A DNA stretch of 64,000 nucleotides from Bacillus sp. RAR_GA_16 (lineage in GTDB: Bacteria; Bacillota; Bacilli; Bacillales; Guptibacillaceae), in contig NZ_JAIUKZ010000018.1 in assembly GCF_020165985.1 (NCBI RefSeq), forward strand, positions 1 to 64,000, read 5' to 3'. This document shows, piece by piece, positions 38,358-46,152 of this stretch. The notes beneath the pieces are model-generated. The model was given only the letters and a program-made list of their open reading frames with translations, made no database searches and was not told the DNA's origin. Every line of letters starts with the position of its first letter. Positions within the stretch are counted from its first letter, which is position 1. The position numbers and the translations under genes were made by a program.

Positions 38358-39236
38358 ATGAAGGTAACGTTTATCGGTATGGGTGTTATGGGAAGTGCTA
38401 TGGCTACTAATTTACTTCACAATGGGATTGACTTAACAATATGGAATCGGACAAAAGATAAAGTAGAATCTCTCATTAATAAAGGAGCTCTCTATAAAGA
38501 ATCGCCTCACGAGGCAGTGAAAGAGGCAGATATCGTTTTTACCATGTTGACGGGTCCAGAAGCAGTAGATGAAGTTGCATTAAGTGAAAATGGTTTCCTT
38601 CAATCGATGAAGAACGACGCTTTATGGATTGATTCAAGTACCGTGAATCCATCTTTCTCAAAGAAAGCCAACCAACTTGCTCACAATGTTGGAGTAAGAT
38701 TTGTGGATGCCCCGGTAGCAGGATCAAAAGGACCTGCACAAAAAGGAGAACTTGTTTTTCTAGTAGGCGGGGAAAAAACGGATATTAATCAAATTGAACA
38801 TTTTCTCCAATATATGGGCAAAAAAATCATTCATGTTGGTCCCGTGAGTCAAGGTACCTCTTTTAAAATGGTTGTGAATATGATGCTTGCTTCAAATATG
38901 GCAGCCTTTGCTGAAAGTATGATTCTTGGAGAACAGCTTGGCTTATCCAAAGACTTTTTATTAGAAACATTACCTGGGATGCCAGTTTCTGCTCCTTTTC
39001 TACAAATGAAAGCAGACAAGTTAAAAGTTCAAAATGACGAAGAAGAATTCGCTCTAAAAAACATGCAAAAAGATCTTCACCTCGCCACTTTATCTGCCTA
39101 TGAGGAAAACGCTGCTTTAAAAATAACCAATTTGATGAAAGAAGTTTATGCTGATGCTAAGGTTAATGGTTATGGTGATTTAGATTTCTCTTCGATCTAT
39201 TCTTTTTACAAACAGCTTCACCGTATGGAAGAGTAA
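38358..39236 (+). CDS. Beta-hydroxyacid dehydrogenase (3-hydroxyisobutyrate dehydrogenase-like)
   Basis: NAD(P)-dependent oxidoreductase of 292 residues. The N-terminal Rossmann motif is FIGMGVMGSAMATNLL, the substrate-binding DAPVAGSKGPAQKGELVFLVGG motif follows, and the catalytic lysine is in SFKMVVNMML. Relatives act on 3-hydroxyisobutyrate, tartronate semialdehyde or succinic semialdehyde. A link to the semialdehyde metabolism of the pyrimidine locus is possible but unproven. It has a very strong AAGGAGGAG site. Confidence 0.9.
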   Translation: MKVTFIGMGVMGSAMATNLLHNGIDLTIWNRTKDKVESLINKGALYKESPHEAVKEADIVFTMLTGPEAVDEVALSENGFLQSMKNDALWIDSSTVNPSFSKKANQLAHNVGVRFVDAPVAGSKGPAQKGELVFLVGGEKTDINQIEHFLQYMGKKIIHVGPVSQGTSFKMVVNMMLASNMAAFAESMILGEQLGLSKDFLLETLPGMPVSAPFLQMKADKLKVQNDEEEFALKNMQKDLHLATLSAYEENAALKITNLMKEVYADAKVNGYGDLDFSSIYSFYKQLHRMEE

Positions 39237-39338
39237 AGTATAGCTAGTCTTTCTACTACATTCGTTCCTTAAATGGCGAATTGAATCTAAAAAAACAAAC
39301 TATTTAATACCCCTAAACACACTTGAAATAGAATAATA

Positions 39339-39374
39339 AAAAGGGCTTGGAGTCATTTAGTTCCAAGCCCTTTT
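39339..39374. terminator. Bidirectional terminator
   Basis: The 13-base stem AAAAGGGCTTGGA/TCCAAGCCCTTTT lies between two converging genes. Confidence 0.88.
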
Positions 39375-39425
39375 GCATTACTATGGATGAAGTGCTTATG
39401 GTTACCACACAAGCGTAATGAAAAG

Positions 39426-39860
39426 TCATCTTTTTAATTTTATTGTTTTACTGAAACCATTTCTAACGATCATTAACACTATAAAATATGTATAAACCGG
39501 AATAAGTACATACCAATCTATTCCTGCCATTGGCGATTGAAACCCCGAGGCCAACCAAGTACCAACCAATGTATAAATTAAAAAAGTCACAGAAAATAAA
39601 GAAATAGATTTTTTAAACGAGAATAATTTTAGTATTCCATCTGTTACCAACGTTGTAGGCAAACCCAAAAGCCCATAAACAATGAAGAAGGCAATCGTAT
39701 AGAAAACGATCGTTCCTAATTCGAATTCCATGGCATAATTTCGTATATATTCATTATGATTTAAGAAATGATAACTCCCGAGCATTATCAACACAGCAAT
39801 TGGACTAGAAAGAAGGATGGCTAATAGGATCTTCATTAAGTAAACTAGAGTATTCTTCAT
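39426..39860 (-). CDS. Hypothetical membrane protein with four helices
   Basis: Membrane protein of 144 residues with about four hydrophobic segments (for example YLMKILLAILLSSPIAVLIM and FYTIAFFIVYGLLGLPTTLV). The frame extends to 39905, but the ATG at 39860 is preceded by GAGAGGAAG and is the more likely start. I do not recognise the family. Confidence 0.7.
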   Translation of the reverse strand: MKNTLVYLMKILLAILLSSPIAVLIMLGSYHFLNHNEYIRNYAMEFELGTIVFYTIAFFIVYGLLGLPTTLVTDGILKLFSFKKSISLFSVTFLIYTLVGTWLASGFQSPMAGIDWYVLIPVYTYFIVLMIVRNGFSKTIKLKR

Positions 39861-39908
39861 ATACTTCCTCTCTAAACGGATATCACTCTTATTCAAATCT
39901 CTCAAGAA

Positions 39909-40427
39909 TTAACTTTCACCTAATTTTTCATTTTCTTTTGTGACATGCAAGTGACGGTAGATTTCGGTTAATTCTTCAAGTGTCATTCTTACTAATCCGC
40001 TCGTAGATGGCGCTACAAAGTCACGAACCCCTTCCACTTGGTCGATGGGCTGATATCCCCAATTAACTTTTTTTACACCAGAGAACTTTTGATAGACTCC
40101 TTTACCAACATAACAATTTACGAGAGGCTTATACGTTCTGATTTTATCAAGGAGGCGCTTTCTTCCAATCGTATAATCTTCAGAAGTTAAGTCAGCTGCT
40201 CCTCTAGTAGGACGATCCACGATATTTGTAAGCCCATATCCATAGTCTATAAGCTTGTGATCTTCCTCCGGTAAGAGCTTTCGATCTGTCAGTCCCGCTT
40301 CTTTTAAAATGGCGTAAAACCGATTCGTCGGATTCGCGTAATGATGACCTTCTGCCTCTGATTGAAGACCAGGGTTAAAACCAATAAACAGGATCTTTAA
40401 ATTGTATTCAAGATGGTCTGGTAACAA
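39909..40427 (-). CDS. Mismatch-specific (G/U, G/T) DNA glycosylase
   Basis: Removes uracil or thymine mispaired with guanine during base excision repair. The 172 residues show the MUG-type motif ILFIGFNPGLQSEAEGHHYA with the NPG active-site context and NPTNRFYAIL. Translation probably starts at TTG 40427, after AAGGAG that overlaps the end of the upstream methyltransferase gene, so the two are coupled. Confidence 0.9.
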   Translation of the reverse strand: MLPDHLEYNLKILFIGFNPGLQSEAEGHHYANPTNRFYAILKEAGLTDRKLLPEEDHKLIDYGYGLTNIVDRPTRGAADLTSEDYTIGRKRLLDKIRTYKPLVNCYVGKGVYQKFSGVKKVNWGYQPIDQVEGVRDFVAPSTSGLVRMTLEELTEIYRHLHVTKENEKLGES

Positions 40428-40433
40428 CCTTTA

Positions 40434-41210
40434 TCACTCCTTACACTCAATGACACCATAGTGAAATTTTGATGTTTTTCGTATTTGTTGCTGAAAACCA
40501 AATTGTTCAAAACGTGTACTTTTCCATGAATCTTTTAAAATCACGCGTTTTCGAGCCACTCGTTTTGCTTCCATCATCATATTTTCTGATAGGCCATCAT
40601 ATAAAGCTACCTGCTTGATACCACTCACACCATCAGATGCTAGGATGGAATCTTCAAACATGGGGTCAAAATACACGACGTCAACAGCATTGTCTTTTAA
40701 GTGTGGTAAAACGTGTTCATATCGGTTAGGGATGACGGATATGCGCCTCATCGCAGCATCTATCTCTTCATAATTACTTTTCCAATTTTGTAATCCTTGC
40801 TGTAAGAGTATGACGTGCTCCGATCCCTCAATTGCTTGAACCCGCCCGTTATTACCCACTACTATACTTGCAACAATACTGTCGGACCCGAGTCCTGCTG
40901 TACAATCCAGCAAACTCATTCCTTCGAAAAGCCCACTCGCTTTAATAAACGCATCATCTTGTCCACTTAGTATGGCCTTACAACGAAACATCGCTGAATT
41001 TGGATGAAAAAAAATAGGGGTTTCCGCGTTTTTTTTATAAAGAAACAAGCGCTCGTAGCCAACCACTATAACTGTTTCATGATAGAGGTTAATGATTTGT
41101 TGAATGGATCGTTTTTCCCTTGATATGTACATACCACGATATAATTGGCTTAATTGAATCGCTTCTTTTATGAGAGCTTCTGTTGGTCTCCCTGCAGTTG
41201 TAAAAATCAT
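40434..41210 (-). CDS. Class I SAM-dependent methyltransferase (RsmJ-like)
   Basis: Methyltransferase of about 258 residues. The SAM-binding motif is LLDCTAGLGSDSIVAS, and a catalytic-type motif VVYFDPMFEDS follows. The pattern resembles the RsmJ/YhiQ type that modifies 16S rRNA, though Bacillus homologues are not well characterised. The frame opens at 41255, but ATG 41210 has an AAGGAG site and begins MIFTTAGRPTEALIKEA, so I place the start there. Confidence 0.82.
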   Translation of the reverse strand: MIFTTAGRPTEALIKEAIQLSQLYRGMYISREKRSIQQIINLYHETVIVVGYERLFLYKKNAETPIFFHPNSAMFRCKAILSGQDDAFIKASGLFEGMSLLDCTAGLGSDSIVASIVVGNNGRVQAIEGSEHVILLQQGLQNWKSNYEEIDAAMRRISVIPNRYEHVLPHLKDNAVDVVYFDPMFEDSILASDGVSGIKQVALYDGLSENMMMEAKRVARKRVILKDSWKSTRFEQFGFQQQIRKTSKFHYGVIECKE

Positions 41211-41435
41211 TTTCTTCTTGACTCCTTCTCTTTCCTTCCTAACCAAGTATACCATGTGGTTATAAATGATTTGAGCAAGTGTTGTCTTAAAAAGTTCAGG
41301 TTTAGATGAACTAGCGTAAGAATGGTACGATTGCTTCGTTTTATTTAGTCGAATACGGTGAGTGAAAATTCAAATTCTAAACAATTTACATTGTAACTGT
41401 TATACTAATAGCACTATTAAATAAGAGGTGGAACA

Positions 41436-42671
41436 ATGCAAAAAACGTGGCATATGTATAAAAATTCTTCATTCATACTAAAAATGACGCTTGGCTTTAT
41501 CCTTGGTATCGTAGCGGGAATTCTTTTTGGACCAAGTATTGATTTCATTAAACCGCTTGGCACCATTCTGATCAACTTGCTTAACCTCGTAGCCATTCCA
41601 GTTATTTTTCTAACAGTAGTACTTGCAATCAATCAAATGAACCCCAAATATTTAGGGAAACTAGGTGGTAAGCTGTTAGTCTATTATGGATTAACCACAG
41701 CGGCCGCTGTCTTAATAGGTGTTACCATCGCTTTATGGGTTAGTCCCGGGTCTGGCCTAACACTTCCAGATACAAAAGTTGAAAAGCCTGACTCTCCTGG
41801 GTTTTCTGATGTTCTTTTGAATATCGTTCCAAATAACCTTTTTGAAACCTTTTCTTCAGGTCAACTCATGGGTATTCTCTTTCTAGCTGTCATCATTGGA
41901 TTAACGATGGGGAAAATGCGCTATTCAGAGAAAAGTGACTTGCGCGAATCTGGCGAGCGAATTCATAAGCTATTTTCCGCTGCAAATGACTTATTCTTTT
42001 TGTTATTGAAAGGTATATTGCTATATGCACCGATCGGTATTTTTGCCATTAGTGCAACGTCATTTGGAAGCCAAGGTTGGCAAACGTTCCAATCTTTACT
42101 TGCTTTTACAGGCGTTTTTTACATAGGTGTTCTATTGCTTTGGGCATTGATTTATACTTCTTTTTTAAAGTACGCGAAATTAAGTATTAAGAACTTTTTT
42201 TCTCAAACAAAGGATGCGTACGTAACAGCGTTTTTCACCTCGAGTAGTATCGCTTCGCTTCCAATTGCGATTGACTCCGCTAAAAAAGCCGGCATTTCAG
42301 AACGCGTCGTAAACTTTTCTTTACCTATTGGGGCCGTCTTCAACTCAGATGGTGGAGCATTAAGAATGGGGGTTTCAATCGTTTTTGCTGCAAACGTCAC
42401 CGGGTTGAATTTTTCCGTTATGGACTATGTGACCATTGTAGCCATTGGTACGCTTCTCTCCATTGGAACGGCAGGAATACCAGCTGCTGGCCTGGTGACC
42501 TTATCAGCAGTTTTATCCATGTTTAACCTTCCATTAGAAATTGTCGCTTTAATTGCTGGTGTCGACGTGTTAATTGGTATGGCAGGTACTGCCTCAAATG
42601 TACTTGGGGATATTATTGGAGCTGCTGTTATCGATCGTGATCAAAAGAAAACAACTAAATCAATTGCTTAA
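41436..42671 (+). CDS. Dicarboxylate/amino acid:cation symporter (DAACS family)
   Basis: Membrane symporter of 411 residues for glutamate, aspartate or C4-dicarboxylates. The re-entrant hairpin HP1 is seen in TSSSIASLPIAID, the TM7 region in LPIGAVFNSDGGALRMGVSI, and HP2 in GTAGIPAAGLVTLSAV. The usual NMDGT of TM7 reads NSDGG here, so the cation or substrate site may differ from classical GltP. It is a single gene with a terminator. Confidence 0.92.
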   Translation: MQKTWHMYKNSSFILKMTLGFILGIVAGILFGPSIDFIKPLGTILINLLNLVAIPVIFLTVVLAINQMNPKYLGKLGGKLLVYYGLTTAAAVLIGVTIALWVSPGSGLTLPDTKVEKPDSPGFSDVLLNIVPNNLFETFSSGQLMGILFLAVIIGLTMGKMRYSEKSDLRESGERIHKLFSAANDLFFLLLKGILLYAPIGIFAISATSFGSQGWQTFQSLLAFTGVFYIGVLLLWALIYTSFLKYAKLSIKNFFSQTKDAYVTAFFTSSSIASLPIAIDSAKKAGISERVVNFSLPIGAVFNSDGGALRMGVSIVFAANVTGLNFSVMDYVTIVAIGTLLSIGTAGIPAAGLVTLSAVLSMFNLPLEIVALIAGVDVLIGMAGTASNVLGDIIGAAVIDRDQKKTTKSIA

Positions 42672-42728
42672 TTGAGATGGACCGGACCGCTATTTCTAAC
42701 TGAATTCACTTATGCAAATGTATCTAAA

Positions 42729-42759
42729 AAGTGAGCATCCTAAGCATGGATGCTCACTT
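42729..42759. terminator. Bidirectional terminator
   Basis: The perfect 12-base stem AAGTGAGCATCC/GGATGCTCACTT lies between converging genes, flanked by A and T runs. Confidence 0.9.
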
Positions 42760-42762
42760 CTT

Positions 42763-43383
42763 TTAATTCTTTTTCTTTCCTTGAAAGTTTTTCTGATACC
42801 ACTCAGCCGCTTTTTCTGCTTCAGACCTTGTTAATTGATGGCCGGCATTTTCCCAATGAACCGTTACTTTTGCTCCAGCACCAGTAAATAATTCTTGAAG
42901 CTCATTTGTTTCTTCTGGTGAACAAATCGGATCATTCTTTCCTGCACCAATAAAAATCGGCTTACTAGCAAGGCTAGGTAACTTCAGATTGCGCAGAGGA
43001 ACCATTGGATGGTGAAGAACAGCCCCTCTAAGGGAGTTAGCATCATGGAATAGCAAACTTCCAGCAATATTCGCACCATTTGAGTACCCGATCGCTATAA
43101 CATTATGACGATCAAAATCATACTTTTGGGATGATTCATCAATAAACGCCTTTAATTCGTGCGTTCTTTTAATTAAATCTTCTTCATCGAAGACACCTTC
43201 AGCTAATCGTTTGAAAAATCGAGGCATGCCATTTTCTGATACATTCCCTCTTACACTTAAAATTGAGTTTTCTGGAGCGATTAATTCTGCAAGTGGAAGA
43301 AGATCATTCTCCGTGCCTCCTGTGCCATGTAGTAATAATAATACAGGAAGATTCTTTTTACCTTGCTTAAAAATATGCTTCAT
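42763..43383 (-). CDS. mhqD: Carboxylesterase / alpha/beta hydrolase (MhqD type)
   Basis: Serine hydrolase of 206 residues with the oxyanion region LLLHGTGGTENDLLPLA, the nucleophile elbow GYSNGANIA and a C-terminal catalytic His in WENAGHQLTRSE. It overlaps the preceding dioxygenase gene by one base (TAATG). In Bacillus, such pairs belong to the MhqR regulon, which detoxifies quinones and aldehydes. Confidence 0.88.
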   Translation of the reverse strand: MKHIFKQGKKNLPVLLLLHGTGGTENDLLPLAELIAPENSILSVRGNVSENGMPRFFKRLAEGVFDEEDLIKRTHELKAFIDESSQKYDFDRHNVIAIGYSNGANIAGSLLFHDANSLRGAVLHHPMVPLRNLKLPSLASKPIFIGAGKNDPICSPEETNELQELFTGAGAKVTVHWENAGHQLTRSEAEKAAEWYQKNFQGKKKN

Positions 43384-44336
43384 TATTTGTCACCATCTAG
43401 AACTCTTGCATTTGCAGGTTCAAGGACACGTTCAATTTGAGAACGCTTTTCTTCAAGCCATGGAGGTAGAAGTAGCTTTTTACCCATTTCATCAGGATCT
43501 TCATCCTTCGCAAATCCTGGAGGGTCTGTCGCAATTTCAAACAGTATCCCACCCTCTTCTCTGAAATAGATCGCATTGAAGTATTGACGATCGACAACTG
43601 GTGTAGGGCCATACTCTTTTTCTTCCAGTAAATTTCTCCATTCTTCATGGTCATTGAAATCATTCGCACGAAAAGCGATATGGTGAACGGTACCTGATCC
43701 CATTCTTCCAGAAGATAATGGTGTCTTCTTCACATCTATCGTATTTCCGATAGCATCGCTTGATTTAAACCGGGCAAAATCTTCTTCCTCCGCTACGCGC
43801 ATAAAACCTAGCACTTCTTCTAATACCGTCATCGTTGATTCTGGTTTGCCAGATAATAAAGTTGCGCCCGCAAAGCCTTTAATGGCATGTTTCGTACTAA
43901 CTCCGCCAAAACTCCACGTGTTAGGTTCACCTTCTTCTCTTTCTACAAGTTCCAAGTGCAAGCCATGAGGATCATCAAAAGCAAGAACTTTCTCGCCAAA
44001 TCGGGTCATTTCTCCGTTTTCTACACTAAATTTATCAAGACGCTTTTTCCAGAATGACAGGCTACCTGTTGGAACGACAAAACTTGTTACGCCAACCTGC
44101 CCGGAACCGATTACTCCGTCATGTGCATTCGACCAGGGGAAGAATGTCATAATGGTTCCTGGTGCTCCTTCTTCGTTTCCAAAATAAAGGTGATAGGTTC
44201 CTGGATCATCAAAATTTACAGTCTTTTTCACAAGACGTAGTCCAAGAACCCCGCTATAAAAGTCAACATTTTCCTGTGGATTTCCAACAATAGCAGTAAT
44301 GTGATGTATGCCTGTTGTATGCTTCATAAGTGACAA
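43383..44336 (-). CDS. mhqO: Ring-cleaving dioxygenase (MhqO type, glyoxalase fold)
   Basis: Fe(II)-dependent extradiol dioxygenase-like protein of 317 residues built from paired glyoxalase modules. Metal-type residues are seen in HHITAIVGNPQENVDFYSGV, in TVHHIAFRAND and in the late glutamate of GGILFEIATD. It opens hydroquinone- or catechol-like rings in thiol-stress defence. It is first in the operon with mhqD, behind a good sigma-A promoter and an MhqR-type operator. Confidence 0.9.
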   Translation of the reverse strand: MSLMKHTTGIHHITAIVGNPQENVDFYSGVLGLRLVKKTVNFDDPGTYHLYFGNEEGAPGTIMTFFPWSNAHDGVIGSGQVGVTSFVVPTGSLSFWKKRLDKFSVENGEMTRFGEKVLAFDDPHGLHLELVEREEGEPNTWSFGGVSTKHAIKGFAGATLLSGKPESTMTVLEEVLGFMRVAEEEDFARFKSSDAIGNTIDVKKTPLSSGRMGSGTVHHIAFRANDFNDHEEWRNLLEEKEYGPTPVVDRQYFNAIYFREEGGILFEIATDPPGFAKDEDPDEMGKKLLLPPWLEEKRSQIERVLEPANARVLDGDK

Positions 44337-44414
44337 GTCTCCTTTTCTTTGTTACATCCATTTAGAAGGTTCCCGCATTAGACTTATCTTAATCATCTAA
44401 TTTGGATATCTCAA

Positions 44415-44436
44415 AATATCTTTAATTCAAGATATT
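44415..44436. promoter_or_regulatory. MhqR-type operator upstream of mhqO
   Basis: The perfect inverted repeat AATATCTT/AAGATATT with a six-base spacer contains TATCTTTAATTCAAGATA. This is close to the MhqR box of B. subtilis as I recall it (TATCTcgaAtTCgAGATA). It directly follows the -10 of the mhqO promoter, where a repressor would block transcription. Confidence 0.72.
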
Positions 44437-44443
44437 CGAATTA

Positions 44444-44472
44444 AGTGTATTAAAATCCTGAAATTCTGTCAA
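44444..44472 (-). promoter_or_regulatory. mhqO promoter
   Basis: On the minus strand a perfect -35 TTGACA (44467-44472) and the -10 TACACT (44444-44449) are 17 bases apart. Confidence 0.68.
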
Positions 44473-44539
44473 ATACTTTGTTAATTTGCGTATAGGACAA
44501 CCTCATAAAGTGACATTCTATTTGTAAAGGAGTGATGTG

Positions 44540-44629
44540 ATGCTAAGCGTATTTGAGGCCCTGTCGTTAATGGTCAGCTTTTCCGCTCTTGTGCTCGCCA
44601 TCATCCAAACGAAAGATCGTTCTTCGTAA
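44540..44629 (+). CDS. Putative holin-like toxin, 29 aa
   Basis: Tiny gene encoding one membrane helix with a short basic tail: MLSVFEALSLMVSFSALVLA, then IIQTKDRSS. An AAAGGAG ribosome binding site precedes it. Length and layout match the Hol-Tox group of small membrane toxins in Firmicutes (pattern M..FEAL.LM..F...VLAII). Such genes are often silenced by an antisense RNA, but I cannot point to one here. Its terminator has been split by the adjacent insertion sequence. Confidence 0.7.
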   Translation: MLSVFEALSLMVSFSALVLAIIQTKDRSS

Positions 44630-44657
44630 CAAAGCGAAAAGCACTCCGCTGGTGGTG

Positions 44658-44697
44658 CACCCCGGAAGTTAGAGTTAAAAAACTAACTTCCGGGGTG
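44658..44697 (+). promoter_or_regulatory. Hairpin at the IS3 left end, over the orfA ribosome binding site
   Basis: The 15-base arms CACCCCGGAAGTTAG and CTAACTTCCGGGGTG form a perfect hairpin followed by TTTTT. The second arm includes GGGGTG, the only binding-site-like sequence before orfA. Transcripts entering from outside would fold it and block orfA. Confidence 0.6.
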
Positions 44698-44704
44698 TTT
44701 TTGT

Positions 44705-45268
44705 ATGGCAAAGTATAGTGACGATTTTAAATTAAAAGTGGTAATGGAGTATCTCCAAGGGTCTTTAGGTTACACTTTATTGGCTAAAAAGTACGGAATG
44801 CCTGATAAATCTCCAATCATGGGTTGGGTTCGTGCTTATCAAGCTTTTGGAAAAGAGGGATTGAGGAGAAAGCGTTCAAGACAAGTCTTTCCTGTCCAAT
44901 TTAAGTTAAATGTATTACACTTTATGAAACAGACAGGCGCTTCTCATCGGGAGACTGCGATTGCCTTTAAAATGAACAATCCTTCCCTAATCGCAAATTG
45001 GTCCAGGACATTACAGAAGGAAGGAATCGGAGGCCTCCACGAAAAAGCGAAAGGACGGCCCTCTATGTCAAAAAATCATAAAAACAAGTCATCGAAATCA
45101 GAAAAAGAGTTAACGCGGGAAGAACAACTTGAGCGTGAGAATGAGCTTCTGCGATTAGAGAATTCTTATCTAAAAAAGTTAAAAGCTTTTCAGGAGAACC
45201 CGAATGCCTATCTCGAAAAGCACAAGCAGCGCTGGTATTCGAACTCAAAGAAGAAGGATTCAAATTGA
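44705..45268 (+). CDS. IS3-family transposase OrfA (helix-turn-helix)
   Basis: DNA-binding protein of 187 residues with two helix-turn-helix units (SDDFKLKVVMEYLQGSLGYT and FPVQFKLNVLHFMKQTGASH) and a leucine-rich coiled-coil end (LERENELLRLENSYLKKLKA). This is typical of the IS150 subgroup. Near its end the sequence CTCGAAAAGCAC allows a -1 shift at AAAAG into the orfB frame, which is open from there, to make the OrfAB transposase. Confidence 0.92.
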   Translation: MAKYSDDFKLKVVMEYLQGSLGYTLLAKKYGMPDKSPIMGWVRAYQAFGKEGLRRKRSRQVFPVQFKLNVLHFMKQTGASHRETAIAFKMNNPSLIANWSRTLQKEGIGGLHEKAKGRPSMSKNHKNKSSKSEKELTREEQLERENELLRLENSYLKKLKAFQENPNAYLEKHKQRWYSNSKKKDSN

Positions 45269-46095
45269 AAGATGCTTTACGGAGCGTAGCCATTCCCGAA
45301 GCCACCTACCATTACCAGATAAAGCAATTAAAGAACGAAGATCCAAATCAAGAGTGGAAAGAAATGATTACGGAACTCTTCCATAAGCACGAGGGAAAAT
45401 ACGGCTATCGTCGCATTTACTTAGCGCTACGAAACCAGGGTTATGTCATCAACCATAAAAAAGTGCAACGGATAATGCATGAATTGGGATTAAAGTGTGA
45501 AAAGTTCACTCGGAAATCCCGGTATAAATCGTACAAAGGTACGGTGGGGAAAGTGGCTCAAAACCGATTGAAACGCAGATTCTATACACCAATCCGGCTC
45601 CAAAAACTCGTCACCGATGTGACTGAATTTAAATGTACAGGAAATGAAAAGCTTTATTTGAGCCCGATAATGGACTTATTCAATGGAGAAATTGTTTCGT
45701 TTGGGATTTCCAACCGCCCCACTCTCGACCTTGTATTAAAGCCATTGACTGAAGCGTTGTCCACCATACGAACGGAAGCCAAATACCGCACAACCATTCA
45801 CTCAGACCAAGGCTGGCATTATCAACATAACAAATGGATGAAAACATTAAAGAAGAATCGAATCTTTCAAAGTATGTCCAGAAAAGCAACCTGTGCCGAC
45901 AATGCGGCAATGGAGAACTTCTTCGGGATTCTCAAACAAGAAATGTATTATGGAGAAAAACTTGTATCTTATGAGGAACTGAAAAGAAAGCTTGAAGGAT
46001 ACGTGGACTATTATAATCATGAACGCGTAAAAGCAAAATTGGCTGGTTTAAGTCCGATCCAATACCGAACTCAAACCAGCCAAACAGCTGCATAA
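45265..46095 (+). CDS. IS3-family transposase OrfB (integrase catalytic domain)
   Basis: The 276-residue DDE domain lies in the -1 frame relative to orfA and overlaps it by 4 bases. Catalytic residues are seen in VTDVTEFKCTG, TIHSDQGWHYQ and NAAMENFFGILKQEMYY. It starts at TTG 45265 if translated alone. More likely it is made as a fusion after frameshifting upstream, since its frame extends back to the AAAAG site with coding-like sequence (AQAALVFELKEEGFKLKDAL). Confidence 0.93.
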   Translation: MKDALRSVAIPEATYHYQIKQLKNEDPNQEWKEMITELFHKHEGKYGYRRIYLALRNQGYVINHKKVQRIMHELGLKCEKFTRKSRYKSYKGTVGKVAQNRLKRRFYTPIRLQKLVTDVTEFKCTGNEKLYLSPIMDLFNGEIVSFGISNRPTLDLVLKPLTEALSTIRTEAKYRTTIHSDQGWHYQHNKWMKTLKKNRIFQSMSRKATCADNAAMENFFGILKQEMYYGEKLVSYEELKRKLEGYVDYYNHERVKAKLAGLSPIQYRTQTSQTAA

Positions 46096-46152
46096 TAAAA
46101 ACTCTAACTTTTAGGGGTCACTACCGCTGTTGGAGTGCTTTTCTATTTATTC

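Larger units (their letters stand above)
44651..46125 (+). mobile_element. IS3-family (IS150-like) insertion sequence, about 1475 bp
   Basis: It carries overlapping orfA and orfB. The ends are 26-bp imperfect inverted repeats (left GGTGGTGCACCCC..., right GGTAGTGACCCC..., both continuing to AAGTTAGAGTT), matching 20 of 26 positions. GCT flanks both ends as a 3-bp target duplication (CCGCT is also shared, so 3-5 bp). The genes appear intact. Confidence 0.88.
44636..46143. terminator. Terminator hairpin split by the IS3-family element
   Basis: GAAAAGCACTCC (44636-44647) and GGAGTGCTTTTC (46132-46143) are perfect 12-base complements lying just outside the two ends of the insertion sequence. Removing the element and one GCT copy gives a 12-bp stem with the six-base loop GCTGTT, placed between the toxin gene and the converging gltD gene. 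It was very probably their shared terminator. Confidence 0.72.

Noticed and set aside
45204-45386. Third frame in the IS3 orfA/orfB overlap
   Set aside because: It is an out-of-frame shadow; the true overlap is explained by -1 frameshifting from orfA into orfB.
44636-46143. GAAAAGCACTCC...GGAGTGCTTTTC as the terminal inverted repeat of the IS3 element
   Set aside because: The element's own 26-bp repeats and the GCT target duplication lie inside these arms, so the arms are better explained as a pre-existing terminator.
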